Origin: Parascedosporium putredinis
Lineage: Eukaryota; Ascomycota; Sordariomycetes; Microascales; Microascaceae
NCBI GenBank assembly: GCA_949357655.1
Contig: CASHTG010000019.1
Span: forward strand, 1-64,000
Direction of reading: 5' to 3'
Length of the DNA: 64,000 nt
The notes beneath the pieces were generated by a model. The model did no database searches. It had not been told where the DNA came from and saw only the letters and a list, made by a program, of their open reading frames with translations. A program made the translations under genes and the position numbers. How positions within the stretch are numbered: the stretch's first letter is position 1; each line of letters starts with the position of its first letter. Positions 59,601 through 64,000 of the stretch are shown here, piece after piece.

Positions 59601-62401
59601 CCGCGCCGCTGTTTTGGGATGGTTCGGCTTCTTTTTCTTTGGTTACGTCGATTTCGAACCCACCCTTGGATTGCGTCTGGCACGCCCGGGGAAAAGGTTA
59701 GGAGACGCTTTTTTACTCAAATTCATTACATGAACGGGAAAACCCCACCAGCTTTGGTGGAGGGAGGGCATCACGTGGAAAACCAACCTTGGACGGTGCT
59801 ATGTTGCACCTTTGCTGGAAGTACGGGGGAAGATCTGGGGGCGCGTCAACTGGTATTACAGGCCTACAATTGGTTCACCGTGCTCTAACCCAGCCTCCTG
59901 CCCCATTGGATTTGGTGGGGTTGGCTTGGATTTTGCACGGCCTAATGCCTTTTAGGTTGGCTTTGCCACCCCGACGACACACTCTGCACCTTGTCTTGCC
60001 AACCAGACCGTGAAAAATCCGCTAGTCCCGGCAGCTGGTGTCGGCATTGGTGGGGTAACCTCCTGAGGTTGCCCGGCCCCCTTTGCCCACCCACGAGCAG
60101 CACTGGCTGTGAAGTTGGGATTACATGTACCTAACCGAGGTAATCGTTCGAAGTTGAAGCATTGTTGACTGTGAATATTCGACTTGTCGGGTTGAGCGCT
60201 GGTAAACCGTCTCACGAGGGCCAAGGAAAAGGAGCAGCAACTCTAAATTTTGCTCGGTGCTATTAATTAGGTTGAGGTCAGGTCTGACTTGCCGTATCCC
60301 ACGGACGCTAGTCGTTACTGCGGGGTGAGACATGCTTGTTTTCGACAATGCTATTTGGCAACCGAAATGCTGCAATCGAGATTAATAAATAGTGTCCTTT
60401 ATCAAAGAGCTTGTCTGCTGCGCTGTTGTCTCTGAGGATGATTGTAATCTACATGCTCATCATGGCGACATCAAGTTGTGAAGCCCCATCACCAACCTCT
60501 GCTTCAACGGAAAGCATCGCGTAAAGGCAGCTCTTCTTAATCATAGATAGCGCGCATTAGGAAGCCCATTCGTCACATACACAGTGACATTTTGAACATG
60601 CCCATAGGAGGATGGAAGCGATACAGGCAGCTTGACGACAAGGAGCTACTGCAGTCCGGGTTGTTTCCATAGTTAGGTAGGCGGGAAGGCCATTGATTCG
60701 CATGGACATAGAGGTACCCGTGGGCGCATCTGGGCGATTCGCCCTGCGTCTTCTTGTTAGTAGCGGCACCAACGTAGACGTTCAAAATCCAGAACCGGCT
60801 AGGCATGTGCATAACTCTCGTTCCCGAAGCTGTGGGTCCACATCTCTCATGCTTTGGAGCTTCTCTTTCGGCCGGAGGGGATCTCGATGGAGGATTATGG
60901 CACCCGTCGAAACGCGGCCTTGGTCAATTCTTGTAACCCCACCCTCGGCACCCTTGTCTTGCTCGAGATTGGGGGTGGAATCTAGGCTGACGCCTCGAAA
61001 TGCCCGAGCTCGGGGACTGGCAAAAGCCCACAGAACGAAATCAAGGATCTCTGATGATCGGCACAAACGGCGCTCCGGCTTAGACAGGGGCATTTTTGCG
61101 ACATTTGGCCCCAGGGGAGAAGGCTGACAGCGACACTGCCATCATAACCTCGCTTTGTGTGTTGACTGATCCTGAACTATTTCGTTGTTTCTGCGTCTGG
61201 CCCTCAGTTCGAGATAGATTTTAATTGTTATCGGCGTATCAAGACAATCAGGGTGCTCTAAAGTGTACTTGCGCCGTTTCCATCGAAGATCAAAAGGCAT
61301 GGTTTGACCAAAAAGGATAGGGGCACGCTTTCTGTATATTTGAGGTATCAAGAATCCTATATTCTCCACCGACTGAAAGATCTCGCATTATTAATTTGCA
61401 TCACCTACAGTTCTTTTTCGACAAGGTTGTGGCGCCACTTGAGTGAGAGATCGTGTTGGAGAACGAGTTGAGAGGTTACGTGCGGCTCTGCGGAGCCACT
61501 AATGGACTATTGAAGGTTAAGACTGCCGTGATGACGTGGGCTCAACATTGGGCGTGGTAGTCCGGCTCGGATGGGGCAAAAGTTGGCCGAGAATGGCTCG
61601 GCTTTGGAGTTTTTCTGACAAAGACACCAGGGCCTACCCTTGAGAACGATTTCTCTGGCGGGAATATTAGGGCGGCCTCATATCTGGCGCACAACCTGCT
61701 ATACCCTGTTCTCGAAGCTCGCATTATTCGAGCCCGATTCTTCGTCAAACATCGATCGGCAAGACGTGCAATTCCGAGCTTTTCGGCCGATGAATTCCGC
61801 TGCAGTCAAGGATCCGGGCTTTGCTTTTGACTGCTGCTTTTTCACGTGAAATTCTTGCCATCCAATTGGGGTCCGTCGCCAATCCCCGAGACGTTCTAGA
61901 ACCTGGAGGCGGGCCCATCCGGCCCAGCCCGACAAATAGGAATCAAGCTAGCAATAGACCTCGGTCTAGACCAACCTCTCGTGCAAAAGGAGGCAAGGGT
62001 CTCTCCCAAGCCCAGAATCCTCTCCCCTCTGTCAGGACGGGATGGGTTTAGCTAGGCTCGAGGAATCATTGTTTATTGGTATGGAGACAAGACGCGAGTG
62101 TGCAGGTCTTATAAGGCGAAGCCGAACTTATGAAACTGTGGAGTTTTCGGCGTGACGGACAAAGGTCCGACGTCGGCCCATGGCGTGACATATTAACCCG
62201 AGATCCTCCCCCAAACCCTTGCCCAAATTCGCTCTCCTCCCGTCTGAGTTGCGTTCATCTGTTCTAATGAGGCAAAAATTTTCCTTTTGCTTTGTTTAAA
62301 ACTTAATACCTCCTGCCCCGTATATCCCACCATCAAAAGGACTCAGACTCGACTCCGAGCGCAGACTTTGTAACATCTCCAGCAATAGCTTGCCCGACAC
62401 G
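59601..62401. other. 2.8 kb without recognisable genes
   Basis: Upstream of the regulator and of the small membrane-protein gene. ORFs at 60557-60812, 60693-61127 and 61542-61935 overlap in conflicting frames and strands and resemble nothing. Confidence 0.4.
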
Positions 62402-62596
62402 ATGCGAATCACGCGCCTTATCTCGATGACCAATTTTGCCGTGGCCTCCTCGGCCCTGGCTTTCCAGGTTTTCGTCCTGTATCCTTGGCACAACCAACTC
62501 CAAGATGATTTCCGCGCACTGAAGGACGAACACCTTCGTGTACTTCGCACGATCTCCGAAAACCGACCAAAGGACCGACAGAAGAGTGCCGAATAA
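62402..62596 (+). CDS. Small single-TM protein, 64 aa
   Basis: From ATG 62402 the frame encodes MRITRLISMTNFAVASSALA, one hydrophobic helix through FQVFVLYPW, then an amphipathic, charged helix with HNQLQDDFRALKDEHLRVLR. The N-terminal-anchor plus coiled-coil-like tail resembles small mitochondrial or ER membrane proteins of fungi, and the YPWH(N/K)QL phrase seems familiar from conserved fungal micro-proteins, but I cannot name the family. A single exon; other exons could have been missed. Confidence 0.45.
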   Translation: MRITRLISMTNFAVASSALAFQVFVLYPWHNQLQDDFRALKDEHLRVLRTISENRPKDRQKSAE

Positions 62597-63379
62597 GCCC
62601 CAGTGTATCGCCGTCGACCTGGAAAAGGGATGAAGACGCCATCGTTACAGATATTCGGACCTCCAGCCCTGTTCTATCCGCAAGTTCAGACAAGTGGTTG
62701 GATTAGGGTCCCGAACGGCGAGGCTCAACGATACCGTCTGTCCCTGCAACCAAACCACCTTCGATAGAGCCGAAAATCTCTCAACAGGAGTGAAGCCCTG
62801 CCCTTCAGCATAGTCTGATTAGAACAGCGGAGTCGAACTGTACCAACAAAGTCACGAGAGTCATTCCTTACATGCACTCGAACACGAAGCACGATTGTTC
62901 CATCTATCCATGTATGTGTGATGGTTAGCCGTCCGTGCATGAGACGAACTACTCGACGAGCCATAGAGCAACCGAAAGAGATGAAACCGAATAGACACAC
63001 AATTCCACATGTATAGATTCGATATTAGGACCACCCTCAGATATACACTTCGCTTAGATCAGTCTCGATACTGGACTTGAATCCTTTTAGCATTGATTAA
63101 TAAATACGTTTAGGCTACGATACTATCATTGGTTCTTTCCGACAACTAACGTTCATTGCATCAAGGTTTTGCGTGGACCAAGTTGGTTGTCGCCCGTTGT
63201 GACGGCATCTAAATGGATTTACCCTGATGTGAGATAATTTATAGCTGTTTTCGGTCATCTTTTTCAGCAGAGCTAGGATCGCGCCGAACCCGAAGCAAAT
63301 TGAATAGACATCGGTCTTCGTCGACCTTCTCGACCCCTCCACTAGCCCACATGGAGCATCGAACATCGGACCGCCTTCT
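62597..63379. other. Intergenic
   Basis: Nothing recognised. In particular, no thioredoxin-fold N-terminal domain that could complete the GST fragment downstream. Confidence 0.4.
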
Positions 63380-63741
63380 AGACGCATGGGAATGTCCTCT
63401 TCACCAACATGCAGCCCAAACGGACTTTCGCATCTTACGACAGGCTGAGCAAGTGTGTCTAAAGGGCCAAAGAATGCTGGAGCCAAGAGCGTCAACAACA
63501 GGAACTAGGCATTTAGGAGAGCATTGCGAGGAGTAGAAGCTATTTTCGCGGCGACCAGATGACTATTGGGGACGTTTGCCTTATTCCCGCGGTTTTGGTC
63601 AGGGCGTACCATATGGATGCAAGAGTCCGCAACCATCTGGAGAATTACGAAGAGTTGAGCAAACAGCTGGCTGTACAACGAGCACATGGGATACGCCAGC
63701 TGGACACTCCGATCGAATTGAAACAGACGGATTATATTTAG
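63380..63741 (+). pseudogene. Glutathione S-transferase C-terminal remnant (zeta/MAAI-like)
   Basis: The helical C-terminal domain of a GST, closest in pattern to the zeta / maleylacetoacetate isomerase class: CPLHQHAAQTDFRILRQAEQ (~63391), QRMLEPRASTTGTRHLGEHC (~63469), then in another frame RGDQMTIGDVCLIPAVLVRA (~63551) and ELKQTD at the end. A stop and frame change lie at about 63535. The N-terminal glutathione-binding thioredoxin domain is missing. So this is a 5'-truncated, broken copy rather than an active gene. Confidence 0.65.
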
Positions 63742-64000
63742 GTTTGCAGCTAAGTAAGATGAACGAATGAAGTGAAGTGTAAGTTGTAATAATTAAGCAT
63801 CGGCCAAGCTAGCATGTATTCAAGGACCGACAACTCTCAGAGGTGATCATCGCGATTCCAACAGCGCGATTTCTGCGAATTCGTCCTGTTTTTCTTGCAG
63901 GACGTGGCCCCGCGTCCTGGATAATGAACATGCGTTCCACATCGGCGTTGAAGGCATGTGCTCTCATTTACGGCTGGACGGGATTACTGGCCGGAACCTG
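63742..64000. other. Window edge
   Basis: No feature recognised; 259 bases to the end of the window. Confidence 0.4.

Overview
The window is the left end of a linear chromosome of a filamentous ascomycete (Pezizomycotina, most likely a Sordariomycete). It opens with 40 exact copies of the C-rich strand of the TTAGGG telomere repeat. Genes have short introns (46-136 nt) with GT(A/G)NGN donors and CTAAC/CTGAC branch sites. The gene families are typical of fungi: HET, NACHT/NLR, Ppo oxygenase, GH55, GH43, spherulin-4 (GH135), CE2, Zn2Cys6. Species is not determinable by eye.

Region 1 (1-8.1 kb) is decayed subtelomere. The telomere is fused directly into an MFS sugar-transporter gene, which is truncated; its stop codon comes from the telomere repeat. 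A HET-domain gene (2.7-4.9 kb) and a bacterial-type bleomycin-resistance (Ble/VOC) gene (7.1-7.5 kb) are pseudogenes with C-to-T type stop codons, as expected of repeat-induced point mutation (RIP). They lie among AT-rich blocks. A 494-bp solo LTR with a perfect 5-bp target duplication sits between them.

Region 2 (8.1-20 kb) holds a secreted HExxH metalloprotease apparently fused to a spherulin-4/GH135 domain and an Fn3-like domain, a six-copy 86-bp tandem array, a small frameshifted conserved gene, a three-copy inverted/direct repeat cluster (13.69-14.8 kb), gene-poor AT-rich DNA, and a wrecked GH55 exo-beta-1,3-glucanase.

Region 3 (20-43.8 kb) has a psi-producing oxygenase (linoleate diol synthase type), a DUF2235 phospholipase-like gene, a small secreted SH3b-like protein, about 4 kb without recognisable genes, an intronless FAD oxidoreductase, a secreted GH43-type enzyme, a seven-TM rhodopsin-domain membrane protein and an SDR.

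Region 4 (43.8-64 kb) has a YIL108W-type metallopeptidase with a jacalin-like tail, a large NLR (Goodbye-like, NACHT, helical repeats, Cys-rich C-terminus), a secreted CE2/SGNH esterase, a conserved hypothetical, a Zn2Cys6 regulator, a small single-TM protein and a GST fragment.

Two kinds of damage must be kept apart. The distal pseudogenes carry RIP-type nonsense changes. Many otherwise well conserved genes carry only single-base deletions, nearly all within homopolymer runs; this points to consensus errors in the assembly rather than real gene loss.
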